64,000 bases of DNA from Flavobacterium nitrogenifigens (lineage in GTDB: Bacteria; Bacteroidota; Bacteroidia; Flavobacteriales; Flavobacteriaceae): positions 124,001 to 188,000 of the forward strand of contig NZ_QJRI01000181.1 in assembly GCF_003254565.1 (NCBI RefSeq). Direction: 5' to 3'. The position numbers and the translations under genes are program-made. The notes below the pieces were generated by a model. That model did no database searches. It was not told where the DNA came from and saw only the letters and a program-made list of their open reading frames with translations. Shown here piece after piece: positions 9,838 through 18,118 of this stretch; within the stretch, counting starts at the first letter, position 1; the number at the start of each line of letters is the position of its first letter.

Positions 9838-11886
9838 ATGAAAAAAATATATACTTTTTTAATCCTTACTTTCCTAACTGGAATTATGCAAGCACAAGAT
9901 CGTCCACAACCCAAACCAGGAAATGCCCCAGTAGTCAACATCAAAAAACCTCAGACCTTTGTTTTATCAAACGGCATGAAAGTTTTGGTTGTTGAAAACC
10001 ACAAATTACCTAGAGTGAGCTACACACTTACTCTGGATAATGCTCCATTTACTGAAGGCAACAAAAAAGGGGTTGATGAACTGACCAGCAGTCTAATTGG
10101 AAACGGAACTAAAAAAACAACCAAAGAGGCTTTTAACGAAGAAATTGATTTTTACGGAGCTAATATCAACTTTACTTCTCAAGGCGCTTACGCAAGTACA
10201 TTATCAAAATATTCTGGACGCGTTTTAGAACTTTTGGCAGAAGGAGCATTACAGCCAAATTTTACTCAGACAGAATTTGACAAAGAAAAAGCAAAACTTT
10301 TAGAAGGTTTAAAGGCGGACGAAAAAAGTGTTCCTGCCATTTCAAACAGAGTGGTCGACGTTTTAGCTTTTGGAAAAAATCATCCTAATGGAGAATATCT
10401 TTCTGAAGAGACAGTAAAAAATGTTACACTTGCTGACGTTCAAAACAATTACAACACTTATTTTGTTCCAGAAAATGCTTATTTGGTGGTTATTGGAGAC
10501 GTCAAATTTAAAGATGTAAAAACAGCTGTTGAAAAACTTTTCAGTGGATGGAAAAAGCAAGCAGCACCAAAAAACACTTATCCAAATCCGACGAATGTTT
10601 CGAACTTACAAATAGATTTTGTTGACGTTCCAAATGCCGTTCAATCTGAAATTTCATTAGTAAATACTCTGAATTTAAGAATGAGCGATCCTGATTTTTT
10701 TCCAGCGGTTATTGCCAATCAAATTTTGGGTGGCGATTTTAATAGTTATCTAAACATGAATCTTCGTGAGCAGCACGCATGGACTTACGGTGCAAATTCA
10801 AGTATCGGAAGCGGAAAATATGTAACTAAATTTAAAGCTTCTTCGGCTGTTAGAAATACGGTTACAGATAGTGCTGTTGTTCAGTTTGTAAAAGAAATTA
10901 AACGAATTAGAACCGAAAGAGTTGATCCAGAAGTTTTAAGAAACGTAAAAGCGGGATATATCGGAAGATTTGTAATGCAGGTTGAAAAACCTCAGGCAGT
11001 TGCTCGTTATGCTTTAAACATTGAAACAGAAAAACTTCCTGCTGATTTCTACGAAAAATACATTCAAACCATCAATAATGTTACTGCTGACGATATTTAT
11101 CGTGTTGCCAACAAATACTTTTTATTGGACAATATGCGAATTGTCATTGTCGGAAAAGGTTCTGATGTACTTCCTGGTTTAGAAAAACTGCAAATTCCGA
11201 TTTCATATTTCGACAAATACGGAAATCCTGTTGAAAAACCTTCAACTAAAAAAGAAGCTCCAAAAGATATCAGTGCAAAAGCAGTTTTTGAAAACTACAT
11301 TAAAGCCATTGGTGGAGAACAAGCAGTTACAGCCGTAAAAACATTATATATGAATGGCTCAACAACAATTCCACAAGCTCCTACTCCATTGACTTTTACA
11401 TCTAAATTAGATTCAAGAGGAAAAATGATGGTTTCACTTTCTATGGGAACTATGAATTTAATGAAACAGGTGGTTAATGAAAAAGGCGCTTACGTTGAAC
11501 AACAAGGCCAAAGAAAAAACCTTGAAGGAGATGATTTAGCCGAAATGAAAGCGAATGCCGCTCCTTTTGAAGAACTGCAGCTTGCAAAAAGAACCGACCT
11601 TAGAGTGGAAGGAATTGAACCAATCAATGGAAGCGATGCTTATGTAATTAAAGACGGCAAAACAAAATATTACTATGATGTTAAATCGGGCTTAAAAACT
11701 GCTGAATCTAAAGTTCGTGAACAAGCTGGAAAATCAGTTGAACAAATCACTAACTTCAACGATTATAAAGAAGTAAAAGGCGTTAAAGTTCCTTTTAACT
11801 TAGTTCAGAATGTTGGCTTTGAATTGGATATTAAAATGTCTGATATTAAAATTAACGAAGGGGTTTCTGAGAAAGATTTTCTTTAA
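9838..11886 (+). CDS. M16 peptidase-like subunit without zinc site
   Basis: A 682-residue exported protein (signal peptide ending MQAQD) with two M16-type domains over residues ~40-470. Where the catalytic HxxEH should be, the sequence reads GVDELTSSLIGNGT, so zinc cannot be bound. It keeps LREQHAWTYG, resembling the Arg/Tyr substrate-binding pair that inactive partners donate in heterodimeric M16 enzymes. Residues ~475-682 form an extra domain resembling LolA-like lipoprotein-carrier folds, ending in a strand-rich VPFNLVQNVGFELDIKMSDI. Adjacency to the HFFEH protein suggests one processing complex. Confidence 0.85.
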   Translation: MKKIYTFLILTFLTGIMQAQDRPQPKPGNAPVVNIKKPQTFVLSNGMKVLVVENHKLPRVSYTLTLDNAPFTEGNKKGVDELTSSLIGNGTKKTTKEAFNEEIDFYGANINFTSQGAYASTLSKYSGRVLELLAEGALQPNFTQTEFDKEKAKLLEGLKADEKSVPAISNRVVDVLAFGKNHPNGEYLSEETVKNVTLADVQNNYNTYFVPENAYLVVIGDVKFKDVKTAVEKLFSGWKKQAAPKNTYPNPTNVSNLQIDFVDVPNAVQSEISLVNTLNLRMSDPDFFPAVIANQILGGDFNSYLNMNLREQHAWTYGANSSIGSGKYVTKFKASSAVRNTVTDSAVVQFVKEIKRIRTERVDPEVLRNVKAGYIGRFVMQVEKPQAVARYALNIETEKLPADFYEKYIQTINNVTADDIYRVANKYFLLDNMRIVIVGKGSDVLPGLEKLQIPISYFDKYGNPVEKPSTKKEAPKDISAKAVFENYIKAIGGEQAVTAVKTLYMNGSTTIPQAPTPLTFTSKLDSRGKMMVSLSMGTMNLMKQVVNEKGAYVEQQGQRKNLEGDDLAEMKANAAPFEELQLAKRTDLRVEGIEPINGSDAYVIKDGKTKYYYDVKSGLKTAESKVREQAGKSVEQITNFNDYKEVKGVKVPFNLVQNVGFELDIKMSDIKINEGVSEKDFL

Positions 11887-11924
11887 GACGCTAAGGTTCT
11901 GAGGTACTAAGCATCTAAGATTTT

Positions 11925-11967
11925 AAGGCTTTGTCAAAGTTTGAAACTTTGACAAAGCCTTTTTTTA
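11925..11967 (+). terminator. terminator after the M16 pair
   Basis: The arms AAGGCTTTGTCAAAGTTT and AAACTTTGACAAAGCCTT are followed by T7. It shares the CTTTGTCAAAG core with hairpins at 5871 and near 47345. A short array of TAAG/CTAAGGTTCT words (11886-11920) lies just before it. Confidence 0.8.
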
Positions 11968-12043
11968 TTTACTAAGTCTTGTCAGATTGAGCGAAGTAGA
12001 AGCTCACTCATAATTCATAACTTATAATTCATAACTCAAAAAA

Positions 12044-12919
12044 TCATTTTTTCGCCGATAAATAAACCCCAATCAAAATAATAAAAGCACCAACAGATTG
12101 AATTGGCGTCAAGAATTCGTTATCTAGCAATCCCCAGAAGAATGCAACGATTGGAATTAAATATGTTACTGATGTGGCAAAAACTGGCGATGACATTTGA
12201 ATCAGCTTAAAGAAAAGAATATTGGCGATTCCAGTCCCTAAAATCCCAAGAATAGCTACAAAAAGTATAGAATGCTGCGTTTCTGCAAAATGTATTTTCT
12301 GGCTAATATCGGTTGTACTTAAAATGATTAATGCCGGCAAAAGCAAAACCGCAAAATTTCCTGTTGTAATGCTTACAGAATTTAAATCGTGAAGATATTT
12401 TTTAATCAGATTTACGTTGATGGCGTAACTAAGCGTTGCTACAACAACCAATAAAACATATAAATAGTTTTGAGTTCCGCTCGAAGAATCTCCGCTTAAA
12501 ACCAAAAGCAGACAGCCCATAAGCCCAACAAAAACACCTAAAACCTGTCGTTTTTGAAACTGAATCCCAAACGCTATAATTCCTAAAACTAAAGTATTTA
12601 AAGGCGTCAACGAATTTAAAATCGCCACAATAGAACTATTTACCTGAGTTTCTGCAATGGCAAAAAGATACGCTGGTATAAAAGTCCCAAAAAGTGAAGT
12701 TATAGCAACATATTTCCATTGACGGCGCGAAATCTTTTTCAGACTGTTAAAACCTACAATCAGCAAAAACAAAGCAGCAAAAATAATTCGGAACGACCCT
12801 ACTTGAACAGCGCTTAAACCTATCAATCCTTTTTTTATCAGAATAAAAGAGCTTCCCCAGATAAGAGAAAGAATCGCTAAGTAAATCCACTTTAACTGTT
12901 TTGTTTCCATAAATTGCAT
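12044..12919 (-). CDS. EamA/DMT-family transporter
   Basis: A 291-residue inner-membrane protein with ten predicted helices in two EamA repeats, the drug/metabolite transporter layout. Family marks include LIWGSSFILIKKGL in helix 1 and GSFRIIFAALFLL in helix 2, with the second repeat starting near residue 150. It probably exports a small metabolite or amino acid, but the substrate is not evident. Starts at 12919 (MQFMETKQ) and 12910 (METKQ) are both possible. It is divergent from the metal-binding lipoprotein gene. Confidence 0.85.
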   Translation of the reverse strand: MQFMETKQLKWIYLAILSLIWGSSFILIKKGLIGLSAVQVGSFRIIFAALFLLIVGFNSLKKISRRQWKYVAITSLFGTFIPAYLFAIAETQVNSSIVAILNSLTPLNTLVLGIIAFGIQFQKRQVLGVFVGLMGCLLLVLSGDSSSGTQNYLYVLLVVVATLSYAINVNLIKKYLHDLNSVSITTGNFAVLLLPALIILSTTDISQKIHFAETQHSILFVAILGILGTGIANILFFKLIQMSSPVFATSVTYLIPIVAFFWGLLDNEFLTPIQSVGAFIILIGVYLSAKK

Positions 12920-12968
12920 TTTACTGCAAATTTGTAATTATTTTACGAACTGACGGCTCTCTTTTTAT

Positions 12969-12976
12969 TAATTTTG
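12969..12976 (+). promoter_or_regulatory. -7 element TAATTTTG
   Basis: TAATTTTG matches the -7 consensus 36 bases before the HMA lipoprotein start. Confidence 0.45.
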
Positions 12977-13012
12977 CAAACAAGTAATTAGCAATCTAAA
13001 ATTTAATATATA

Positions 13013-13390
13013 ATGAAAATTTCAAAAATCTTATTCGCTGCAGCAATCGCTGGTTTAGTGTTCGTTGGCTGTAAAAAAGCAGAAGACAAAAGTCTTGAAG
13101 TCGTAAACAAAGAAAAAAGTGCTCCAAAAGAACACAAACCAATCGCTGCTGAAAATCTTCAAACTGCAAGTTTCACAATTGACGGAATGACGTGCGCCGT
13201 TGGATGCGCTAAAACCATCGAAGAAGAATTAGCAAACCTTGACGGAGTTGAAAAAGCAACGGTTGATTTTGACAAAAAAACTGCAACTGTAAGTTTTGAC
13301 AAGACAATCCAAAACTCAGAGTCTTTAACAAAAGTGGTTCAAGAAACTGGAGATGGAAAGACATATAAAGTTTCGAATTTTAAGTCTTAA
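13013..13390 (+). CDS. lipoprotein with heavy-metal-associated domain
   Basis: A 125-residue protein. The signal peptide ends in FVGC (Cys20), a lipobox, so the protein should be lipidated and exported. Residues ~50-122 form an HMA ferredoxin-like fold: FTIDGMTCAVGCAKTIEEEL, then GVEKATVDFDKKTATVSFD. The metal-site cysteines are spaced C-x3-C instead of the usual C-x2-C of HMA domains. It may bind copper or a similar soft metal in the periplasm. It stands alone, with a -7 element upstream and a strong terminator downstream; no metal ATPase is nearby. Confidence 0.85.
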   Translation: MKISKILFAAAIAGLVFVGCKKAEDKSLEVVNKEKSAPKEHKPIAAENLQTASFTIDGMTCAVGCAKTIEEELANLDGVEKATVDFDKKTATVSFDKTIQNSESLTKVVQETGDGKTYKVSNFKS

Positions 13391-13412
13391 ATTCGAAATT
13401 AATAAATTCAAA

Positions 13413-13440
13413 AGGCACTCAAATTTGAGTGCTTTTTTTT
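13413..13440 (+). terminator. terminator after the HMA lipoprotein
   Basis: A GCACTCAAATTTGAGTGC hairpin is followed by eight T. Confidence 0.85.
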
Positions 13441-13448
13441 GTAAAAAT

Positions 13449-13620
13449 CATTCCGTAGGAATGTCTGGTTGGTAGCAGAATTAAATTTGAATTATGATTA
13501 TACGTTCCGTAGGAACGTTTGCTAAACATATTAGATTTTTCTAAAAATCAGGTGTCCCTACAGGACACGATGCGACACAATATTATCTTTTTTCTACCGA
13601 CGAGATATTCCTACGGAATA
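13449..13620. repeat. 172-bp REP/BIME-like element, copy 1
   Basis: The element is bounded by CATTCCGTAGGAATG (13449-13463) and its inverse around TATTCCTACGGAATA (13606-13620), each with an inner GGTTGGTAG / CTACCGACGAG word. Two further palindromes lie inside: ACGTTCCGTAGGAACGT (13502) and the variant GTGTCCCTACAGGACAC (13552). Left-side palindromes have GTA in the centre and right-side ones TAC. The second copy at 13889-14061 has nearly the same length and layout. A 72-codon open frame over it has no coding character. Confidence 0.8.
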
Positions 13621-13888
13621 ATTATACATGGTTGTAGACATGAACTAATCAAAAACAATTTCGGTAGCGCGGATTTACAATCCGTGCCCTCAACAGTAAA
13701 CCCAAAACAGATCGTTAAAAAAAGTGACAGAAAATAATGTGCTTTATTATATTTACAAAGAGAACAACCAGATAACTCATATATATAAATGCGACAATGG
13801 CAGATTCTTGATGTAATGATTGCGCGGATTCAACGAAATAAAAAGACTGTTTCAAAAATTGAAACAGCCTTTTTATTTTACTCTGCAA
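13621..13888. other. gap between the two REP elements, no gene seen
   Basis: This stretch holds a CGGATTTACAATCCG palindrome (about 13668-13682), a fragment of another dispersed repeat, and an orphan terminator-like hairpin at 13840-13879 with TGTTTCA/TGAAACA arms and a T tract. No open frame here looks real. It may be a graveyard of small repeats. Confidence 0.5.
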
Positions 13889-14061
13889 TGTTCCGTAGGA
13901 ACATTTCGTTGGTAGAAAATTATATTATCATGGTTTTTTACGTTCCGTAGGAACGTCTGGTTTTGACATTTTTTTTGACAATTCTGCATATCAAACGTTC
14001 CTACGGAACGTAAATATCTGATTACATTTTTTTTCTACCAACGAAACATTCCTACGGAATG
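13889..14061. repeat. 173-bp REP/BIME-like element, copy 2
   Basis: The ends are inverted copies: TGTTCCGTAGGAACA then TTTCGTTGGTAGAAAA at the left, and TTTTCTACCAACGAAA then CATTCCTACGGAATG at the right. Inner palindromes ACGTTCCGTAGGAACGT (13940) and ACGTTCCTACGGAACGT (13995) face each other. This is a bacterial interspersed mosaic-like unit of four palindromes. A RAYT transposase is the likely mobiliser, but none is encoded in the window. Confidence 0.85.
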
Positions 14062-14078
14062 AGACCCAATAAAGAATG

Positions 14079-14100
14079 AAAAAAAAAAAAAAAAAAAAAA
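14079..14100. repeat. 22-base poly(A) tract
   Basis: Twenty-two consecutive A lie between the second REP element and the gldD terminator. A tract this long is rare in bacteria and should vary in length. It is not inside a gene. Confidence 0.9.
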
Positions 14101-14107
14101 TTGCAAT

Positions 14108-14133
14108 AAAAAAGGATCCAAATTGGATCCTTT
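14108..14133 (-). terminator. terminator of the mutY-ssb-gldED group
   Basis: The hairpin AAGGATCCAAATTGGATCCTT is followed on the minus strand by a T-rich stretch, just after the gldD stop codon. Confidence 0.8.
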
Positions 14134-14139
14134 TAATTT

Positions 14140-14700
14140 TTATTTCCATTTCAACGTTTCCATCAAACGCTGCATATCATTTTTAACATAACTCGCAGCT
14201 GGCATAATCGAATCAAAATTTGGTTTTGCGTAAAAATACATCGAACCAATTAAAAAGTGTTTTGTGCTGTCGGTAACGTAAAACTGAGAATTTGTCGCTG
14301 CGTTTCCGTCAACTTGGTAAAACATTCCGTAAACCTTTTTCTGAGGATTTAAATATGGTTGTTCCAGAATATCATCGGCTTTAATAACGTGCTCGTACGT
14401 TAGTTTTTGAGCGTCGCGTAGTAATTTATCAATATTGCCGTTTACTGGCTTATAAGTCAAATAAATGGTCGCTTTCATCTTTGGATATGTGATTGCAAAA
14501 CCGCATTCTTTTTCGCCTTTTATAATAGCGTCTTCATTCATTTGAAAAGTGAACGGACAAGTGTTTTCAAAATTCACATATTTTGCTTCTGGATAATCTA
14601 ATCGCAGGAAACTCGCTGGTTTAGGCAGAACATCATTTTTACAGCTTATAACCGTAAGCGCAAGCAAAATTGCTGTTATTGAAAGTATTTTATTAAGCAT
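14140..14700 (-). CDS. gldD: gliding motility lipoprotein GldD
   Basis: A 186-residue lipoprotein whose signal peptide ends VISC (Cys20). The body (FLRLDYPEAKYVNFENTCPF, then KKVYGMFYQVDGNAATNSQF) matches GldD of F. johnsoniae as I know it. GldD is required for gliding and for assembly or stability of the GldJ/GldK-N motility and type IX secretion machinery; that role is family knowledge. The gene starts two bases after gldE ends, so the two are cotranscribed, and the mutY-ssb-gldE-gldD order is the known flavobacterial arrangement. Confidence 0.93.
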   Translation of the reverse strand: MLNKILSITAILLALTVISCKNDVLPKPASFLRLDYPEAKYVNFENTCPFTFQMNEDAIIKGEKECGFAITYPKMKATIYLTYKPVNGNIDKLLRDAQKLTYEHVIKADDILEQPYLNPQKKVYGMFYQVDGNAATNSQFYVTDSTKHFLIGSMYFYAKPNFDSIMPAASYVKNDMQRLMETLKWK

Positions 14701-14702
14701 TT

Positions 14703-15998
14703 TTATTTTATAGTTACTTTTATTTGTTTTACACGCTTTTTATCTACTGTTTCTATAGTGAAAATACAGTTTTCAAAAGGCACTTTTTGATCTTTTTTAG
14801 GAAAATTGCCTAAAATCTCTAGAATAAATCCAGCCAATGTTTCAGCTTCTCCTTTGTGGGCTTCAAAAACATCTTCGTCAACATCTACAATTCTGTAGAA
14901 ATCTTTCAGGTTTATTTTTCCTTCAAAAAGAAAATTATTTTCATCTATTTGCGAGAAATTCAGATTTTCATCATCAAATTCATCACTAATATCACCAACG
15001 ATTTCCTCGATAACATCTTCTAAAGAAACCAATCCAGAAGTTCCGCCATATTCGTCAACTACGATTGCAAGATGGCTTTTTAAACTCTGAAAATCCTTCA
15101 ATAGATTATCCAGCTTTTTATTCTCAGGAACAAAGAACGCTTCTCTGATCAAAGAAGTCCAATCAAATTCTTCTTTATCAATATGAGGCAATAAATCTTT
15201 TACGAAAAGCACGCCTTCAATCTGATCGATATTATCTCGATAAACTGGAATTCTTGAAAATCCTGTTTCAATTATTTTAGGATAAATTTCTGCGAATGTT
15301 TCTGATATTTCCAATGCAAAAATATCAATTCTCGGACTCATTACCTGCTTTGTATCTGTATTTCCGAAAGAAACAATTCCTTCAAGGATTTTCTGTTCTT
15401 CTGTTGAAGTCCCTTCCGAATCTGTAAGTTCCAATGCCTGAGAAAGTTGATTGACAGAAAAATTACTTTTTTGCTTTCCTAATTTGTTTTGAAAATATAT
15501 GGTAACGGCACGCATTGGCAAACTGATTGGAGTAAGCACTTTATCTAAGAATGCCAGCGGATAAGCGACACGTTTAGCAAAGCGAACGCTATTTCTGCTT
15601 GCATAAACCTTAGGAAGCACTTCGCCAAATAATAAAATCAGGAAAGTAACCAGGATTACTTCGAGCGTAAATTTAAAAGCTGGCGAACCTACATTGGCAA
15701 AAATATTCTGCCCTATATAAGCAAACAGGATTACTACGCCTATATTAAAGAAATTATTGGCAACCAATAAAGTTGCGAGAAGCTTTTTAGGCTTTTCTAA
15801 TAAATTTGAAATAATTTTTCCTTTTGCAGGATTATCGTTTAAAGAATTGTCGATATCTTGCTGTGATAAAGAAAAAAGAGCAACTTCAGCACCTGAAACG
15901 ATTGCTGAAAGAAATAACAAAATAAATATTCCGACGAAACCAATAATTAAATTAGCGTCAAGATTGGTAGAAAAAAGTAAACTGGGCTCTGGGTCCAA
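14703..15998 (-). CDS. gldE: gliding motility-associated protein GldE (CNNM/CBS)
   Basis: A 431-residue inner-membrane protein. Residues ~15-190 are a CNNM (DUF21) domain with four hydrophobic segments (VGIFILLFLSAIVSGAEVAL is the first). A CBS pair follows at ~205-330, with SRIPVYRDNIDQIEGVLFVKD and AIVVDEYGGTSGLVSLEDVI, and a CorC_HlyC domain ends the protein. CNNM/CorC proteins act in divalent-cation transport. GldE is known as a partner that can partly compensate for altered GldD. It is in a tight operon with gldD and follows ssb by 26 bases. Confidence 0.92.
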   Translation of the reverse strand: MDPEPSLLFSTNLDANLIIGFVGIFILLFLSAIVSGAEVALFSLSQQDIDNSLNDNPAKGKIISNLLEKPKKLLATLLVANNFFNIGVVILFAYIGQNIFANVGSPAFKFTLEVILVTFLILLFGEVLPKVYASRNSVRFAKRVAYPLAFLDKVLTPISLPMRAVTIYFQNKLGKQKSNFSVNQLSQALELTDSEGTSTEEQKILEGIVSFGNTDTKQVMSPRIDIFALEISETFAEIYPKIIETGFSRIPVYRDNIDQIEGVLFVKDLLPHIDKEEFDWTSLIREAFFVPENKKLDNLLKDFQSLKSHLAIVVDEYGGTSGLVSLEDVIEEIVGDISDEFDDENLNFSQIDENNFLFEGKINLKDFYRIVDVDEDVFEAHKGEAETLAGFILEILGNFPKKDQKVPFENCIFTIETVDKKRVKQIKVTIK

Positions 15999-16024
15999 AT
16001 TGCATAAAATTAGTTAAACATCAC

Positions 16025-16462
16025 TTAGAAGGGCAGATCATTAATAGGAAGCCCTTCAGGAGCATCAAAGTTAGTGTTTTTTGCCGACTCTGTATCCTGG
16101 TTTTGTTTTGTATAGGCAGTTTCTTTTTTGGTAGTCAGAAAAGTAAACTCTGTAACCTGAATTTCTGTAGTATATTTTGTCGTTCCATCTTCTGTCTGCC
16201 ACTGACGCGATTTTATTCTTCCCTCGACATAAATTTTGTCTCCTTTAGAAAGATATTTTTCGCAAATCTCTGCGGCTTTATTACGCACAACCAAATTATG
16301 CCATTCTGTAGAAGTAATCTTTTCATTGGTCGTTTTATTGATATACACCTCATTGGTAGCCAATTGAAAACGTCCGATGCAATTTCCTCCATCAAAATAA
16401 TGCATCTTTACATCATCGCCTAAATGGCCAATAAGCATCACTTTATTTAATGTTCCGTTCAT
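16025..16462 (-). CDS. ssb: single-stranded DNA-binding protein
   Basis: A 145-residue SSB with one OB fold (NGTLNKVMLIGHLGDDVKM to VTEFTFL, residues 1-~110), a flexible linker and the acidic protein-interaction tip PINDLPF. The frame extends upstream to 16486, but a TATCTTTG -7 element at 16484-16491 would put transcription start near 16477. The Met at 16462 is therefore the true start. It lies between mutY and gldE; the internal promoter lets ssb and the gld genes be expressed apart from mutY. Confidence 0.93.
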   Translation of the reverse strand: MNGTLNKVMLIGHLGDDVKMHYFDGGNCIGRFQLATNEVYINKTTNEKITSTEWHNLVVRNKAAEICEKYLSKGDKIYVEGRIKSRQWQTEDGTTKYTTEIQVTEFTFLTTKKETAYTKQNQDTESAKNTNFDAPEGLPINDLPF

Positions 16463-16483
16463 AGTTTTTGGTAGTATTTCTCC

Positions 16484-16491
16484 CAAAGATA
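16484..16491 (-). promoter_or_regulatory. -7 element TATCTTTG for ssb
   Basis: A minus-strand TATCTTTG overlaps the upstream end of the longest ssb frame and rules out its first Met. It lies just beyond the mutY stop. Confidence 0.55.
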
Positions 16492-16498
16492 CATTTTT

Positions 16499-17545
16499 TT
16501 AGCAATTTATTTCTTGCTTTTCTATAAAATTATATATCACAATAGGAAAAGGAAAAGTTTTTATTTTTTGTGAATCAATTCCGTTTTCAATTTTCTCCTG
16601 TACTTTAATTTTCCAGAATTGAATGTGCAGATGCTGGTGTGAAAGTTTATGTACAATAGTCGATTCACTGCAATCTTCTATACTTATAATAGTGTATTCT
16701 GAAAAAATTTCTTCTTTTGCTTTTTTGGAAACTTCATTAAAACCAACAATTGATTCTGTTTCCAGCAACGGAAACTCGTATAAATTATGCCAGATTCCTT
16801 TTTGAGTTCTTTTCTGAATTAATGTATTTCCTAAAACATCTTCTAAAATCAAATAATTGAAATAACGATTGGTTACTTTAAGTTTTTTAGATTTAACAGG
16901 AAGTGCATTTACTTTTCCTTTTTGTAATGCAGCGCAGCTTTCGCTAAAAACACAAACAGAACAATCGGGACTTTTAGGAACACACTGCAATGCTCCAAAT
17001 TCCATTATCGCTTGATTGAAGATAGCAGGATTATCTTTTGGCATTAATTCTTGCGCCAAAGCTGTAAATTCTTTTTTAGTTGCAGGAAGCGCAATATCCG
17101 ATTCAATATCAAAATAACGAGACAATACCCGAAACACATTTCCATCTACAACAGGAACTGGTTCGTTATAAGAAAAAGAAGCTATCGCAGCTGCAGTGTA
17201 CTCGCCTACTCCTTTAAGTTTTAGAAGCTCTTTATAAGAATCTGGAAAAACTCCACTTAAATCATTACTTATATATTGAGCCGTTTTATGAAGATTTCGC
17301 GCACGAGAATAATATCCTAAGCCTTGCCAAAGTTTCAAAACCTTCTCTTCGGGAGCATCTGCCAAATGTTTTACAGTAGGAAATTCCTTGGTAAATGAGA
17401 AAAAGTAAGGCATTCCTTGCACAACTCTGGTCTGCTGAAGCATAATTTCTGAGAGCCAAATTTGATACGGATCGACCGTTTTTCGCCACGGTAAATCACG
17501 CTTGTTCTGTAAATACCATTTTATCAATATGTTAGAAAATTCCAT
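16499..17545 (-). CDS. mutY: A/G-specific adenine DNA glycosylase
   Basis: A 348-residue MutY that removes adenine mispaired with 8-oxoG. It starts MEFSNILIKWYLQNKRDLPW. The helix-hairpin-helix LKGVGEYTAAAIASFSYNEP leads to the catalytic Asp in VPVVDGNVFRVLSR. The iron-sulfur cluster cysteines are visible as CVPKSPDCSVCVFSESC. The C-terminal ~130 residues form the NUDIX-like 8-oxoG recognition domain. The longer frame begins at 17566, but a TACTTTTG element at 17564-17571 places transcription start downstream of that Met. Confidence 0.94.
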   Translation of the reverse strand: MEFSNILIKWYLQNKRDLPWRKTVDPYQIWLSEIMLQQTRVVQGMPYFFSFTKEFPTVKHLADAPEEKVLKLWQGLGYYSRARNLHKTAQYISNDLSGVFPDSYKELLKLKGVGEYTAAAIASFSYNEPVPVVDGNVFRVLSRYFDIESDIALPATKKEFTALAQELMPKDNPAIFNQAIMEFGALQCVPKSPDCSVCVFSESCAALQKGKVNALPVKSKKLKVTNRYFNYLILEDVLGNTLIQKRTQKGIWHNLYEFPLLETESIVGFNEVSKKAKEEIFSEYTIISIEDCSESTIVHKLSHQHLHIQFWKIKVQEKIENGIDSQKIKTFPFPIVIYNFIEKQEINC

Positions 17546-17563
17546 TGCAAAATACTTAGATTG

Positions 17564-17571
17564 CAAAAGTA
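17564..17571 (-). promoter_or_regulatory. -7 element TACTTTTG for mutY
   Basis: A minus-strand TACTTTTG lies 18 bases before the mutY ATG at 17545, predicting a very short leader. Confidence 0.55.
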
Positions 17572-17604
17572 AATGTTTATGTAATTAAAATTTAACGAAT
17601 TAGC

Positions 17605-17636
17605 TTGATTAATTATTTTTTTAATTCCTATATTTG
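17605..17636 (+). promoter_or_regulatory. promoter of the HU gene
   Basis: TTG at 17605-17607 is followed after 21 bases by TATATTTG at 17629-17636, a full Bacteroidota promoter 49 bases before the HU ATG. Confidence 0.75.
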
Positions 17637-17685
17637 CAAACTCAAAAAAATAGTACACCATTTATAAAATAAAATAGGAAAGAAA

Positions 17686-17976
17686 ATGACGAAAGCAGAT
17701 ATCGTAGCGAAGATTTCAGAGAAACTAGGTCTTGAAAAAGGAGACGTTCAAGCAACAGTAGAAACTTTTATGGAAGAAGTTAAGACTTCTTTAGAAACTG
17801 GAGACAATGTATACTTAAGAGGTTTCGGTAGTTTTATCGTTAAAACTAGAGCTGAAAAGACTGGAAGAAACATTTCTAAAAACACTACTATTAAAATTCC
17901 AGCACACAACATTCCTGCGTTTAAACCTGCAAAAGTTTTTGTAGAGGGAGTTAAAACTAACAACGAAGCAAAATAA
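17686..17976 (+). CDS. HU/IHF-family DNA-binding protein
   Basis: A 96-residue HU-type nucleoid protein. It begins MTKADIVAKISEKLGLEKGD, and GFGSFIVKTRAEKTGRN followed by KIPAHNIPAFKPAKVF is the DNA-bending arm region. The length is that of a normal HU subunit and the Pro in the arm tip is kept. The small basic ribosomal-type protein follows 27 bases later on the same transcript, ahead of a shared terminator. Confidence 0.96.
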   Translation: MTKADIVAKISEKLGLEKGDVQATVETFMEEVKTSLETGDNVYLRGFGSFIVKTRAEKTGRNISKNTTIKIPAHNIPAFKPAKVFVEGVKTNNEAK

Positions 17977-18003
17977 TATTAATTAACATAAATCTGACAC
18001 AAT

Positions 18004-18096
18004 ATGCCAAGTGGTAAAAAAAGAAAGAGACATAAGGTAGCGACTCACAAACGTAAAAAAAGAGCGAGAGCTAACCGCCACAAAAAGAAAAAGTAG
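18004..18096 (+). CDS. 30-residue bS22/mS38-like basic protein
   Basis: A tiny ORF starting MPSGKKRKRHKVATHKRKKR. Of 30 residues, 17 are Lys or Arg and 3 are His. The KKRKRHK...THKRKKRxR pattern matches the AURKAIP1/COX24 (mS38) motif shared by mycobacterial bS22 and mitochondrial mS38, which bind the small ribosomal subunit. A ribosomal role is therefore likely but inferred. It lies 27 bases after the HU gene and runs directly into a terminator, so it ends a two-gene operon. It is below most gene-caller cutoffs. Confidence 0.75.
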   Translation: MPSGKKRKRHKVATHKRKKRARANRHKKKK

Positions 18097-18118
18097 TTTT
18101 AAACTACTTTTTTCTTTT
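18092..18118 (+). terminator. terminator after the small basic protein
   Basis: AAGTAGTTTTAAACTACTT overlaps the stop codon and is followed by a T-rich tract. Confidence 0.75.

Noticed and set aside
13519..13737. 72-codon open frame in the REP region
   Set aside because: It runs across the palindromes and the CGGATTTACAATCCG repeat; no start context or domain sense.
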